64,000 bases of DNA from Amycolatopsis sp. (lineage in GTDB: Bacteria > Actinomycetota > Actinomycetes > Mycobacteriales > Pseudonocardiaceae), in NCBI RefSeq assembly GCF_025464955.1, contig NZ_JAODNM010000023.1, forward strand, positions 62,001 through 126,000, given 5' to 3'. Shown here piece by piece: positions 8,665-17,034 of the stretch. The stretch's first letter is position 1. Each line of letters begins with the position of its first letter. A program made the position numbers and the translations under genes. A model generated the notes under the pieces. It saw only the letters and a program-made list of their open reading frames with translations, searched no databases and had not been told where the DNA came from.

Positions 8665-9105
8665 GTGGAACGCCAAACGCCGACAGCCGTGTTGCTTCAA
8701 GGGATCCTGCGGCTCGGGTCGCGTCTGCGGCACGACCGCCCGGAAGGCTCGCTCAGCCCGAACAAGATCGCCGTCCTGAGCCACTTGCGTCGCCGCGGTC
8801 CGACGTCTCCGGGAACTATTGCCGCGGCAGAGCACCAGCAACCGCAGTCCCTGACCCGCGTGTTCGCGGAACTCGAACACGACGGCCTGTTGGTTCGTGC
8901 TGTGTCCGAGGAGGACCGCCGTGGGCTTGTTCTGTCCATCACGGACGAAGGACGCGACACGTTGTCCCGCGACATGGCGCACCGGGCCGCTTGGCTCGGC
9001 AACGCGCTGCTCGAACTCACCGAAGTCGAGCGTCAGATGTTGCTTTTGGCCGGTCAGCTGATGAACAAGATCGCCGACTCGCCGTCCGCGCCCGAGCGCG
9101 GCTAA
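8665..9105 (+). CDS. MarR-family transcriptional regulator
   Basis: A 146-residue winged-helix regulator from GTG 8665. The DNA-binding region is NKIAVLSHLRRRGPTSPGTIAAAEHQQPQSLTRVFAELEHDGLL, followed by the wing SEEDRRGLVLSITDEGR; C-terminal helices form the dimerisation domain. MarR proteins usually respond to phenolic ligands and repress a divergent efflux gene, which fits the FUSC gene across the 242-bp intergenic region. I see no convincing perfect dyad in that region. Confidence 0.85.
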   Translation: MERQTPTAVLLQGILRLGSRLRHDRPEGSLSPNKIAVLSHLRRRGPTSPGTIAAAEHQQPQSLTRVFAELEHDGLLVRAVSEEDRRGLVLSITDEGRDTLSRDMAHRAAWLGNALLELTEVERQMLLLAGQLMNKIADSPSAPERG

Positions 9106-9228
9106 GGCGCGCCACGGCGGGCTTCACAAGCGCAGGATCTCCAAACCGTCCCTGGCCATCGGGCGGGCCTGCGGTCAGGCAAGCCGCGGTTCTCCTCCGC
9201 ACGGGGGATCCTTCGTGACCCAGATAAC

Positions 9229-9369
9229 ACCCGGAAGTGCGTCGGGTGGGTTGCCGCCCGTCAGATCACCGACTATCTCGACCACGATCGAATCAGCACG
9301 ACCCCAGATGACTACCTGGAGCGCGGCGTCGTGGAGGAGCTGGTCAGGCCCGCGCCGGCCGTTCGTCCG
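9229..9369 (+). pseudogene. C-terminal relic of a tyrosine integrase next to tRNA-Arg
   Basis: Translation of this frame gives NTRKCVGWVAARQITDYLDH followed by DRISTTPDDYLERGVVEEL. This matches the end of actinobacterial tyrosine integrases: the RK of the HxxR box, the LGH box histidine (here LDH) and the nucleophile Tyr in TTxDxYxxRG. No start or N-terminal domain is recognisable upstream, and the normal 6-10 residues between RK and ARQI appear shortened. The frame runs on into tRNA-Arg and stops at 9490. It is inferred to be the remnant of an element that integrated at the tRNA; 9106-9228 shows nothing else recognisable. Confidence 0.6.
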
Positions 9370-9420
9370 GCGATCCGGATTGCCGAAGAGGCCGGTCAGG
9401 CAGGTGCCGGTGTACACGAA

Positions 9421-9448
9421 ACCCCTGGTCAACGCTGTGACCAGGGGT
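9421..9448 (-). terminator. tRNA-Arg terminator stem-loop
   Basis: An 11-bp stem (ACCCCTGGTCA pairing with TGACCAGGGGT) with a 6-nt loop, lying 2 nt beyond the CCA end of tRNA-Arg on the minus strand, followed by a short TTTCG run. Confidence 0.65.
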
Positions 9449-9450
9449 TT

Positions 9451-9526
9451 TGGTGCCCTGGGCAGGATTCGAACCTGCGACCCTTCGCTTAGGAGGCGAA
9501 CGCTCTATCCCCTGAGCTACCAAGGC
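9451..9526 (-). tRNA. tRNA-Arg (anticodon CCT)
   Basis: A cloverleaf can be drawn on the minus strand: acceptor GCCTTGG pairs with CCAGGGC (one G-U), D-arm TAGCTCAGGGGATAGAGC, anticodon loop CTCCTAA (anticodon CCT, reading AGG), T-arm with GGTTCGAATCC, discriminator A, and CCA encoded (9451-9453). It reads the rare Arg codon AGG and borders an integrase relic. Confidence 0.95.
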
Positions 9527-9692
9527 GGGTGGTGCTCGGCCAGTTTAGCGGGCATGGTGCGACTTGCCGCGTCCGACCTGGTTGGCCTAACAGGTCACTC
9601 GACGGTGTCTGCTTTCGAACTTCTGAACAACAGTAGGTAACCTTCGCTAACGGATGCGGAGAACCCGCTCCACCGGCCGCCGGAGGGCTTAG

Positions 9693-10343
9693 TTGATCAA
9701 GCTCATGTTCGCCGATGACGAAGAATTGGTCCGCTCGGGCCTGCGGGCGATGATGTCCGCGGCATCGGACATCGAGATCGTCGGCGAGGCGAGCGACGGT
9801 AGATCGGCGGTCGAGGTCGCCCGGCGGCATCACCCGGACGTGGCGTTGCTCGACATCAAGATGCGCGCGCCCGATGACGGGATCCGCGCGTTGCGTGCCA
9901 TCCTCGCGTTGCCCGACCCGCCGCGGGTCGCGATGCTGACGACGTTCGACATCGACGAGTACGTGAGTCTTGCCCTGCGGCTCGGTGCCAACGGTTTCCT
10001 GCTCAAGGACATCGACCCCGGCGCGTTGCTGCGGGCCGTGCGCGACCTCGCGAAGGGCGGTGCCGTGCTCGACCCCGGTGTCGCCGCCAGGATGGTCGCC
10101 ACGCATCGCGACGAACAGCGCGCCGCACAGCCGGCCCGCAAGCTTCTCTCGTCTCTTTCGGACCGTGAACGCGAGGTCGTGGCGCTGATCGGGCAGGGAC
10201 TGTCCAATGCCGAGATCGGCGGTCAGCTGCACCTGTCCGAGGCCACCGTCAAGGGTTACGTGTCCGCGGTGCTGTCGAAGATCGGCGCCGCGAACCGGGT
10301 GCAGGCCGCGTTGCTCGCCTATCGGGGCGGCCTGCTCGACTGA
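9693..10343 (+). CDS. NarL/LuxR-type response regulator (orphan)
   Basis: A 216-residue two-domain regulator. The receiver domain has the acidic pair at residues 8-9 (FADDEELVRSGLR), the phosphoacceptor Asp54 (VALLDIKM), the Thr/Lys switch residues (AMLTTFD, LLKD) and a C-terminal LuxR HTH (LSDREREVVALIGQGLSNAEIG; ATVKGYVSAVL). TTG 9693 is preceded by GGAGGG at 6-7 nt; ATG 9705 is an alternative. No histidine kinase is adjacent, so it is an orphan here. It is followed 15 bp later by the TRIC-like membrane gene. Confidence 0.9.
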   Translation: MIKLMFADDEELVRSGLRAMMSAASDIEIVGEASDGRSAVEVARRHHPDVALLDIKMRAPDDGIRALRAILALPDPPRVAMLTTFDIDEYVSLALRLGANGFLLKDIDPGALLRAVRDLAKGGAVLDPGVAARMVATHRDEQRAAQPARKLLSSLSDREREVVALIGQGLSNAEIGGQLHLSEATVKGYVSAVLSKIGAANRVQAALLAYRGGLLD

Positions 10344-10358
10344 GTCCGGAGCGGACGG

Positions 10359-10973
10359 ATGCTGCTCACCGCACTCCAGTACATCGGCCTGGTCGCGTTC
10401 GCGGCGTCGGGCTCGCTCGCGGCCGTACGAACCGGTCTCGACGTCTTCGGGGTGATCGTGGTCGGCCTGACCACGGCGCTGGGCGGCGGCATCATCCGTG
10501 ACGTCCTGCTCGGCATCCATCCGCCGTCCACTTTGCACAGCTGGCCGTACCTGGCGGTGTGCGCGGGGACGGCGCTCGCCGTGTTCGTCTTCCACCCCCA
10601 GGTCGCGAAGGTGCGTCGCGCGGTGCTGCTGGCTGACGCGCTGGGGCTCGGCGTCTTCGCGACCGCGGGCACGACCATCGCGCTGAGCACCGGCGCTCCG
10701 ATCTACACGTCCTGCCTGATCGGCATGACGACCGGCATCGGCGGCGGTGCCCTGCGTGATCTGCTGCTCCGGGAAATCCCGCTGGTGCTGCGCAAAGAGA
10801 TCTACGCGGTGGCCGCGCTGGCCGGTTCGGTGCTCGTCGGGATCGGTCACGCGCTGCGATTGCCTGCCGGTCCGGTGACCGTGGTCGCGGCCGCCGCCGT
10901 GGTCGCGATCCGCGTGCTGGCGATGTGGCGACGCTGGAACGCGCCGGTCGCGAAGGCCCCAGAGCATGACTGA
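10359..10973 (+). CDS. TRIC/UPF0126 family membrane protein
   Basis: A 204-residue protein with seven predicted hydrophobic helices and the duplicated glycine-rich motif of this family: TTALGGGIIRDVLLG (about residues 42-56) and MTTGIGGGALRDLLL (about 126-140). Bacterial homologues are structurally related to trimeric intracellular cation channels and are thought to conduct monovalent cations; some have been linked to glycine transport. It ends 84 bp before the MprA-like gene. Confidence 0.85.
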   Translation: MLLTALQYIGLVAFAASGSLAAVRTGLDVFGVIVVGLTTALGGGIIRDVLLGIHPPSTLHSWPYLAVCAGTALAVFVFHPQVAKVRRAVLLADALGLGVFATAGTTIALSTGAPIYTSCLIGMTTGIGGGALRDLLLREIPLVLRKEIYAVAALAGSVLVGIGHALRLPAGPVTVVAAAAVVAIRVLAMWRRWNAPVAKAPEHD

Positions 10974-11057
10974 TGGGCACGACTGAGGACAAATATCCTT
11001 TGTCGATTCTGTGTGAGTTCTTAGGCGGGTCTCAGCACGCTGGGTAAGACTGTCGCT

Positions 11058-11750
11058 ATGCGCATCCTCGTAGTGGACGACGACAGGGCCGTCCGTGACT
11101 CGCTCCGACGCTCCCTGGAGTTCAACGGCTACCAGGTCGAGCTCGCCAGCGACGGTGCGCAGGCGCTCGAATCCATCATCGCCAGCAGGCCCGACGCGAT
11201 GGTCCTCGACGTGATGATGCCGAGGCTGGACGGTCTCGAAGTGGCCAGGCGCCTGCGCAGTACCGGCGACGACCTGCCGATCCTCGTGCTCACCGCCCGC
11301 GACACGGTGTCCGACCGGGTGTCCGGATTGGACGCCGGAGCCGACGACTACCTGCCGAAGCCGTTCGCGCTGGAGGAGTTGCTGGCCAGGTTGCGGGCGC
11401 TGCTCCGGCGCGCCATGCCGGACGTCGGGGGCGGGCTGGACGCCGAACTGCTGTCGTTCGCCGACCTCACCCTCGACCCCGGCACCCGGGAGGTCCGGCG
11501 CGGCGAACGCGAGATCAGCCTGACGCGCACCGAGTTCGCTCTGCTCGAGCTCTTTCTTTCGTATCCGAAGCACGTGTTGACCAGGGGAAGGATTTTGGAG
11601 GAGGTATGGGGTTACGACTTCCCGACGTCAGGCAACGCGTTGGAGGTCTACGTCGGCTATTTGCGCCGAAAGACCGAAGCGGAGGGCGAGTCCCGGCTGA
11701 TTCACACGGTTCGGGGAGTGGGGTACGTCCTGCGGGAGACCCCACCGTGA
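11058..11750 (+). CDS. mprA: OmpR/PhoB-type response regulator, MprA-like
   Basis: A 230-residue response regulator (the same length as mycobacterial MprA). Receiver domain: acidic cluster [12 protein letters not shown], phosphoacceptor Asp51 ([13 protein letters not shown]), switch Thr (LVLTARD) and Lys (LPKPF). Winged-helix domain from about residue 135 ends with [11 protein letters not shown]. The stop overlaps the downstream kinase start (GTGA, 11747-11750). With the kinase and the PepD-like protease downstream it matches the mycobacterial envelope-stress system MprAB, although two genes are interposed before pepD here. Confidence 0.88.
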   Translation: MRILVVDDDRAVRDSLRRSLEFNGYQVELASDGAQALESIIASRPDAMVLDVMMPRLDGLEVARRLRSTGDDLPILVLTARDTVSDRVSGLDAGADDYLPKPFALEELLARLRALLRRAMPDVGGGLDAELLSFADLTLDPGTREVRRGEREISLTRTEFALLELFLSYPKHVLTRGRILEEVWGYDFPTSGNALEVYVGYLRRKTEAEGESRLIHTVRGVGYVLRETPP

Positions 11751-13159
11751 CCGAACCGGTCACCGTTGTCGACGAGCCGGATCCCGAACTGCTGAGGAAG
11801 GACAAGCGGCGCGTCTCCCTGCGCTCGAGGGTCACGATCCTCGCGGCGGCCTGTGTGGCGGGCGCGGTCGCGCTGGTGTCACTCGGCGCGTACCTCATCG
11901 TGCGCCAGAACCTCTATCAGCAGCTCGACGACAACCTGCGGGCCAGGGCGACGGCCGCGGTGACCTCGCCGGTCGTCTCGAACCAGCTCCAGGAGATTCC
12001 CGGCGCCTTTCTGGCCAGCACCGACCTGCAGATCGGCCAGCTCAGCGCCGACGGCGAGCTCGCCTATCCGGCCAACGGCGTCCGGCCGAACTGGGGTCAG
12101 CCGGAGCTCGATGTCGCACAGGGGAAGACAGGCGAGGAGCTCCGTACCGACCCGCGCACCGGGAGCCGGATGATCGCCGAGCCGATGGGCCACGGCCAGG
12201 CCATGGTGCTCGCGCAGTCGGTCGAACCGACCAAACGCACGCTCAACGAGCTGGCTGTGGTGCTGTTCCTGATCGGTGGCGCCGGCATCGTGGTCGCGGC
12301 CGCGGCGGGCACGGCCGTGGCGCGCGGTGGGCTCGCCCCCGTCGAGCGGCTGACGTCGGCCACCGAGCGGGTGGCGAAAACCGGGGACCTCCGGCCGATC
12401 CCGGTCAGCGGCGACGACGAGCTCGCGCGGCTGACCCATAGCTTCAACACCATGCTCGGCACCGTCGCGGAGTCGCAAGAACGGCAGCGACAGCTGGTGG
12501 CGGACGCGGGACACGAGCTGCGGACGCCGTTGACGTCGATGCGCACCAACCTCGAGCTGCTGCTCGCGGCCAGTCGCACCGGCGCGCGGAACCTGCCGGC
12601 GCAGGACAGAGCCGATATCGAGGAGGACATCCGCGGCCAGCTCGACGAGCTGACGCAGCTGATCGGTGACCTCGTCGAGCTCGCCAGGCAGGACGAGTCC
12701 CATGAACAGATGGAGCGGGTCGACCTGGCCGAGGTCGTCGAACGCGCCCTCGACCGTGCCCGGCGGCGCGCCGGCGAAGTCGATTTCTCTGTCACGCTGC
12801 AGCCGTGGGTGCTCACCGGCGACACCACCGCGCTCGAGCGCGCCGTGCTGAACCTGCTGGACAACGCGGTGAAGTTCTCCCCGGCGGGCGCGAACGTGCA
12901 CGTCCGGCTGTACCCGCTCGGTGATGGCACCGCGGTGCTGGAGGTAGCCGACGAGGGGCCCGGTATCGCCGACGAGGACCTGCCCAAGGTGTTCGATCGC
13001 TTCTACCGCTCGGCGGAAGCCCGCACCCTGCCCGGATCCGGGCTCGGCCTGGCGATCGTCAAGCACGCCGCGGACCGCCACGGCGGCGCCGTCCACGCCG
13101 CGCGCGCCCGCGAAGGCGGCGCCCTGCTCACCCTCCGCCTCCCGGGCAGTCCTGTTTAG
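11747..13159 (+). CDS. mprB: Sensor histidine kinase, MprB-like
   Basis: A 470-residue membrane kinase from GTG 11747. Cytoplasmic N-tail, TM1 (about residues 28-50, [20 protein letters not shown]), an extracytoplasmic sensor of about 115 residues, TM2 (about 168-190), HAMP, then the H-box with His256 in [11 protein letters not shown]-box [12 protein letters not shown]1 DEGPGI, F-box FDRFYRS and G2 GSGLGLAIV. It phosphorylates the MprA-like regulator with which it is translationally coupled; MprB in mycobacteria senses envelope stress through DnaK. The 3' end is followed by a dispersed-type hairpin. Confidence 0.9.
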   Translation: MTEPVTVVDEPDPELLRKDKRRVSLRSRVTILAAACVAGAVALVSLGAYLIVRQNLYQQLDDNLRARATAAVTSPVVSNQLQEIPGAFLASTDLQIGQLSADGELAYPANGVRPNWGQPELDVAQGKTGEELRTDPRTGSRMIAEPMGHGQAMVLAQSVEPTKRTLNELAVVLFLIGGAGIVVAAAAGTAVARGGLAPVERLTSATERVAKTGDLRPIPVSGDDELARLTHSFNTMLGTVAESQERQRQLVADAGHELRTPLTSMRTNLELLLAASRTGARNLPAQDRADIEEDIRGQLDELTQLIGDLVELARQDESHEQMERVDLAEVVERALDRARRRAGEVDFSVTLQPWVLTGDTTALERAVLNLLDNAVKFSPAGANVHVRLYPLGDGTAVLEVADEGPGIADEDLPKVFDRFYRSAEARTLPGSGLGLAIVKHAADRHGGAVHAARAREGGALLTLRLPGSPV

Positions 13160-13169
13160 TTTTCAACCA

Positions 13170-13222
13170 GCCGTGAAGGCCACCTTGACGGCGTAATCGG
13201 CCGTGAAGGTGGCCTTCACGGC
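13170..13222. repeat. AAGGCCACCTT-type intergenic hairpin
   Basis: A 17-bp perfect stem, GCCGTGAAGGCCACCTT (13170-13186) with its reverse complement (13206-13222), around a 19-nt loop that itself holds a partial GACGGC/GCCGTG stem. It lies just after the mprB stop and shares its core with 4078-4128. Probable terminator plus repeat-family member. Confidence 0.7.
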
Positions 13223-13300
13223 CAGTCGCATGTCGCACGCCCGTGTTTAGTCGTGTAGGATTTTGTGTGGTTGGCGGGTGATCCTGGGACGGAGTGGACG

Positions 13301-14101
13301 GTGCTGGCTCGGCAGAGACAGGCGTTGATCCTCGAAGAGGCACGCCGGACGGGTGCGGTCCGGGTCAGTGACCTCGTGACCCGCCTTGGCGTGTCCGACA
13401 TGACCGTTCGCCGCGACCTCGACGTGCTCTCCGGGCGCGGTCTGGTCGAGAAGGTCTACGGCGGCGCGACGTCGATTGTCGGTAAGAGCACCGACGAGCC
13501 CGGGTTCGAAGCGAAGTCCGTACGCCAGCGCGCGCAGAAAGAGGCCATCGCCGCCGTCGCGGCCGGGCTCGTCCGGCCGGGCACCGCGATCGGCATCTCG
13601 GCCGGCACCACGACGTGGACGCTGGCCAGAGCACTCGACGCAGTGCCGGGACTGACCATCGTCACCAACTCCATCCAGGTTGCCGACGTGCTGCGCGGTT
13701 CCGGCCAGGCCGAACGCACCGTCGTGCTCACCGGCGGCGTCCGCACGCCGTCCGACGCGCTGGTCGGCCCGGTGGCCGTGGCGAGCCTGCGGACCCTGCA
13801 TCTCGACGTCGTCTTCCTTGGCGTGCACGGGATGGCGGACGGGCCGGGCTTCACCACGCCGAACCTGACCGAAAGTGAGACGGACCGCGCGCTCGTCGAA
13901 TCCGGCCGCAAGCTGGTCGTCCTCGCCGACCACACGAAATGGGGCACGGTGGGCATCTCCACCATCGCCGACCTGAACGAAGCCGACGTGGTCGTCAGCG
14001 ATGACGGCCTGCCCGAACAGGCCAGGGAAACACTCATGGAACAAGCAGGGGAGCTCATGGTCGCCGAGACGGCGGAAACGGTTGAGGCGGAGCACGCGTG
14101 A
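13301..14101 (+). CDS. DeoR-family transcriptional regulator
   Basis: A 266-residue sugar-responsive repressor from GTG 13301 (GGACGGAG upstream). The N-terminal DeoR HTH reads ARQRQALILEEARRTG, VSDLVTRLGVSDMTVRRDLD, followed by the LVEKVYGGAT wing. The C-terminal sensor domain (about 75-250) has the phosphosugar-binding GISAGTTTWTLAR and VVLTGG segments of the SorC/DeoR fold. It overlaps galT by 4 nt (GTGA), so it probably regulates galactose utilisation. It is also an insertion between mprAB and pepD relative to the mycobacterial order. Confidence 0.88.
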   Translation: MLARQRQALILEEARRTGAVRVSDLVTRLGVSDMTVRRDLDVLSGRGLVEKVYGGATSIVGKSTDEPGFEAKSVRQRAQKEAIAAVAAGLVRPGTAIGISAGTTTWTLARALDAVPGLTIVTNSIQVADVLRGSGQAERTVVLTGGVRTPSDALVGPVAVASLRTLHLDVVFLGVHGMADGPGFTTPNLTESETDRALVESGRKLVVLADHTKWGTVGISTIADLNEADVVVSDDGLPEQARETLMEQAGELMVAETAETVEAEHA

Positions 14102-15183
14102 GGCGCACGGTTCGGCACCTGGCGGACGGCCGGGAGATCATCTACTTCGACAGCCTGCCCGACGCTCCCGAGCGGACCGCCGAGGACACGCGGGATCTCC
14201 CGCCGGTCGCGGCGACCTCGGAGATCCGGCGCGACCCGCTCACCGGCGAATGGGTGGGAATGGCGGCCCACCGCCAGACTCGGACGTACAAGCCGCCGGC
14301 CGACCTCTGCCCGCTGTGCCCGAGCAAGCCGGGAAAGCCGAGCGAGATCCCGGAGGCCGACTACGAGGTCGTCGTCTTCGAGAACCGGTTTCCCTCCTTC
14401 TCCCAAGGAGTGGTCGGCGAGAAGTCCACTGTGGACGAAATGGGACTGGTGCCGACCGCGCCCGGCCGTGGCCGGTGCGAAGTCGTCTGCTTCACCAGCA
14501 ATCACGACGGCTCGTTCGCCAAGCTGACGCCGGCACAGGTGCGCTCGGTGGTCGACGCCTGGGCGGACCGGACCGCATTTCTGTCCACTGTGGACGGCGT
14601 CGAGCAGGTTTTCCCCTTTGAGAACCGGGGCGAGGAGATCGGCGTCACGCTGTCGCATCCGCACGGCCAGATCTACGGCTACCCGTTCGTCACGCCGCGG
14701 ACCGAGCGGATGATCGACGTCGCCCGCGCCTACCAGGCCGAGCACGGCCGTCCGGTGATGGGCGACGTGCTGGCCGCCGAGCGGAAGTCCGGCATCCGGG
14801 TCATCGCCGAAAGCGAGCACTGGACGGCGTTCGTGCCGCCCGCCGCGCGCTGGCCGGTCCAGGTGCAGGTGGTGCCGCATCGGCAGGTGGCCGACATTCC
14901 GTCGCTCACCGACGACGAGCGCGACGACTTCGCCGGCGTGTACCTCGACGTCCTTCGCCGCTGCGACGCGCTTTACGACCGTCCGCTGCCGTACATCGCC
15001 GGGTGGCACCAGGCTCCCGTGCACCGCGATCGCGACCTCGGCTGGCTGCACCTCGAGCTGTTCTCCGTGCTGCGCGCCAAGGACAAGCTGAAGTACCTGG
15101 CGGGGTCCGAGTCGGGCATGGCGGTCTGGATCAACGACGCCACGCCGGAGCAGATCGCCGAACGGCTCCGCGCTGCTCTCTGA
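14098..15183 (+). CDS. galT: Galactose-1-phosphate uridylyltransferase
   Basis: A 361-residue Leloir-pathway enzyme that swaps UMP between UDP-glucose and galactose-1-phosphate. Diagnostic features are the zinc-type CPLCPSKP pair, the substrate loop ENRFPSFS, and the HPHGQIYGYP active site (HxHxQ, histidine nucleophile), plus the distal WHQAPVHRDRDLGWLHLELF. Starts at GTG 14098 inside the deoR stop. It works with GalU (26999), which supplies UDP-glucose; no galK or galE is adjacent, though the epimerase at 22359 belongs to a related family. Confidence 0.93.
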   Translation: MRRTVRHLADGREIIYFDSLPDAPERTAEDTRDLPPVAATSEIRRDPLTGEWVGMAAHRQTRTYKPPADLCPLCPSKPGKPSEIPEADYEVVVFENRFPSFSQGVVGEKSTVDEMGLVPTAPGRGRCEVVCFTSNHDGSFAKLTPAQVRSVVDAWADRTAFLSTVDGVEQVFPFENRGEEIGVTLSHPHGQIYGYPFVTPRTERMIDVARAYQAEHGRPVMGDVLAAERKSGIRVIAESEHWTAFVPPAARWPVQVQVVPHRQVADIPSLTDDERDDFAGVYLDVLRRCDALYDRPLPYIAGWHQAPVHRDRDLGWLHLELFSVLRAKDKLKYLAGSESGMAVWINDATPEQIAERLRAAL

Positions 15184-15298
15184 CCCTGTGAGCAGCGGCG
15201 GTTCGTGATCGGCGGAGTCCACCGGGGTCCGCCATAATCATCAGCGATGCACAGGTTCGGCTCAGGAACTTCTCAGGACCAACGCGCATGGTGGTGTC

Positions 15299-16852
15299 AT
15301 GACCGAGAACGACCCAGGTGCTCCCGGAAACAGCGGTGCGGAACCGTCGCCGTCGACCGGTGAGCAGGCAGGATGGTCCCAGTCCGCACACGGTGAGATC
15401 GGGCAGGGCACGCCGTCATCGGCGGCCGGCCCGAGTTATCCCGCGGAACAGGGCTACCAGGCCGCGCAGCCGCACCAGGCCGAACCGGCCTACCCGGCTT
15501 CGGAACAGCCGTACGCCGCGCCGAACCCCTGGTCCGCGCAGGCCCAGCAGCAGTCGACACCGCCTCCGGGCCAAGCAGGTCTGCTTTACGGCCAGCCGGT
15601 CCAGGCCGGGATCCACGGCGGCCAGCAGGGTCCGCCGACCGGTCCGCTGGGACCGCAGACCAACGTCTACACGGTTCCGCCTGAGCCCAGGCCCGCGCGC
15701 AACGGGTCCGCCAAGCTCGTCGTCGGAGTCGCGGTGCTCGCGCTCATCGTCGGCGGCGCGGCCGGCGGTCTCGGCGGCTACCTCGCGGGCGGTTCGAGCA
15801 ACGGCACGGTCATCAACTCGCTCGACTCGCCGGCGTCCGCGCAGCAGACCGGCAACGCGCCGGCCGGTTCGGTCGAATCGGTCGCCCAGAAGCTTTCGCC
15901 CAGTGTGGTCGAGCTGCAGGTCAGCGGCGCCACCGAGTCCGGCGAAGGCTCCGGGTTCGTAATCAGCACCGATGGCTACATCATGACCAACAACCACGTG
16001 GTCGCGGTCGCCGCCGGCGGTGGCACGATCACCGCGGTCTTCCCCACCGGCCAGAAGGTCCCCGCGAAGGTCGTCGGGCGTGACCCGACAACCGACATCG
16101 CCGTGGTCAAGGTCGACGGGGTGTCCGGCCTGAAGCCGGTCGAACTCGGCCGCTCCGACAGCCTGAAGGTCGGGCAGCCGGTGGTCGCGATCGGTTCACC
16201 GTTCGACCTCGCCGGCACGGTCACCTCCGGCATCGTCAGTTCGCTCCACCGCCCCGTGCGGGCCGGCGGCGGCAACGGCGATCAGACGACCGTGATGGAC
16301 GCCGTCCAGACCGACGCGGCGATCAACCCGGGCAACTCGGGCGGGCCGCTGGCGAATATGGCGGGTCAGGTGGTCGGGATGAACTCGGCGATCTACAGCC
16401 CGCAGTCGGCGTCGAGCCAGGGCGGGCAGTCCCAGGGCGGCAACGTCGGCATCGGTTTCTCGATCCCGATCGACCAGGCCAGCCGCACCGCCAACGACAT
16501 CATCAAGACCGGCAAGGCGATCCAGACCTACATCGGGGCGGGCGTCAGCGACGCGCCACCGCCCGGCAGCCTCGGTCAGGGCGGCGGCCTGGGACAGCAG
16601 CAACAGCAGTCCGCGCAGCCCGGTTCCGATGGCGCGCTGCTCAGCAGCATCACCCCGGGCAGTCCGGCCGACAAAGCCGGACTCAAGGTCAACGACGTGG
16701 TCGTCAAGCTCGACAACCTGGCCATCCCCAACTCGGACGCACTCGTCGCCGCCATCCGCACCAGGGCGCCCAGCGAGCAGGTCAAGCTGACCTTGTCCGA
16801 CAACCGGGTTGTCACAGTCACCCTCGGCGGACAGCCGGTCACTCCGAACTGA
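15299..16852 (+). CDS. pepD: Membrane-anchored HtrA-type serine protease, PepD-like
   Basis: A 517-residue protease. Residues 1-135 are a Gln/Pro/Ala-rich disordered cytoplasmic tail, followed by one transmembrane helix (about 142-165, VVGVAVLALIVGGAAGGLGG). The trypsin-like domain has the catalytic triad His233 (TNNHVV), Asp266 (TTDIAVVKVD) and Ser347 (GNSGGPL). A C-terminal PDZ domain spans about 425-515. In M. tuberculosis the orthologue degrades misfolded envelope proteins and belongs to the MprAB stress circuit; here it lies downstream of mprAB after deoR-galT. Confidence 0.92.
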   Translation: MTENDPGAPGNSGAEPSPSTGEQAGWSQSAHGEIGQGTPSSAAGPSYPAEQGYQAAQPHQAEPAYPASEQPYAAPNPWSAQAQQQSTPPPGQAGLLYGQPVQAGIHGGQQGPPTGPLGPQTNVYTVPPEPRPARNGSAKLVVGVAVLALIVGGAAGGLGGYLAGGSSNGTVINSLDSPASAQQTGNAPAGSVESVAQKLSPSVVELQVSGATESGEGSGFVISTDGYIMTNNHVVAVAAGGGTITAVFPTGQKVPAKVVGRDPTTDIAVVKVDGVSGLKPVELGRSDSLKVGQPVVAIGSPFDLAGTVTSGIVSSLHRPVRAGGGNGDQTTVMDAVQTDAAINPGNSGGPLANMAGQVVGMNSAIYSPQSASSQGGQSQGGNVGIGFSIPIDQASRTANDIIKTGKAIQTYIGAGVSDAPPPGSLGQGGGLGQQQQQSAQPGSDGALLSSITPGSPADKAGLKVNDVVVKLDNLAIPNSDALVAAIRTRAPSEQVKLTLSDNRVVTVTLGGQPVTPN

Positions 16853-16867
16853 CCCGCCTCAAAGACG

Positions 16868-16890
16868 CTCGGCCGCCCAGGGCGGCCGAG
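16868..16890 (+). terminator. GC hairpin after pepD
   Basis: An 11-bp stem, CTCGGCCGCCC and its reverse complement, separated by a single base, 15 bp after the pepD stop codon. The near absence of a loop means it may extrude poorly as RNA; a second hairpin with a U-tract follows. Confidence 0.5.
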
Positions 16891-16930
16891 ACCAACCCCG
16901 GCTCGTCGTCCCCTTCGAGCCGGATCCTGG

Positions 16931-16978
16931 CCACGCGCGCCCGGTCTCCCCCTCTCCGGTCGCGCGTGGTCTTTTTCT
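16931..16978 (+). terminator. Intrinsic terminator with U-tract
   Basis: Stem CCACGCGCGCCCGG with CCGGTCGCGCGTGG (one mismatch), an 11-nt C/T loop, then TCTTTTTCT. The best Rho-independent terminator in the first 20 kb; it ends the pepD transcript. Confidence 0.8.
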
Positions 16979-16985
16979 GCCCTTG

Positions 16986-17033
16986 GCTCGTGAGTGTTCC
17001 GGCTGGTTCTCAGCGGCCGGAACACTCACGAGC
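16986..17033. repeat. CTCGTGAGTGTTCCGG-type intergenic hairpin
   Basis: A 17-bp perfect stem (GCTCGTGAGTGTTCCGG, 16986-17002, with its reverse complement at 17017-17033) and a 14-nt loop with an inner CTG/CAG pair. It abuts the end of the convergent methyltransferase gene (17035), including part of its stop region. Its size and position resemble the hairpins at 4078 and 13170, but the sequence family differs. Confidence 0.65.
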
Positions 17034-17034
17034 G

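Noticed and set aside
9489..11573. 694-codon open frame on the minus strand
   Set aside because: It covers the complement of three well-supported genes (LuxR regulator, TRIC protein, MprA) and is Arg/His/Gln-rich, a GC-rich shadow.
13456..15222. 588-codon minus-strand open frame
   Set aside because: Shadow of deoR and galT, which carry clear family motifs on the plus strand.
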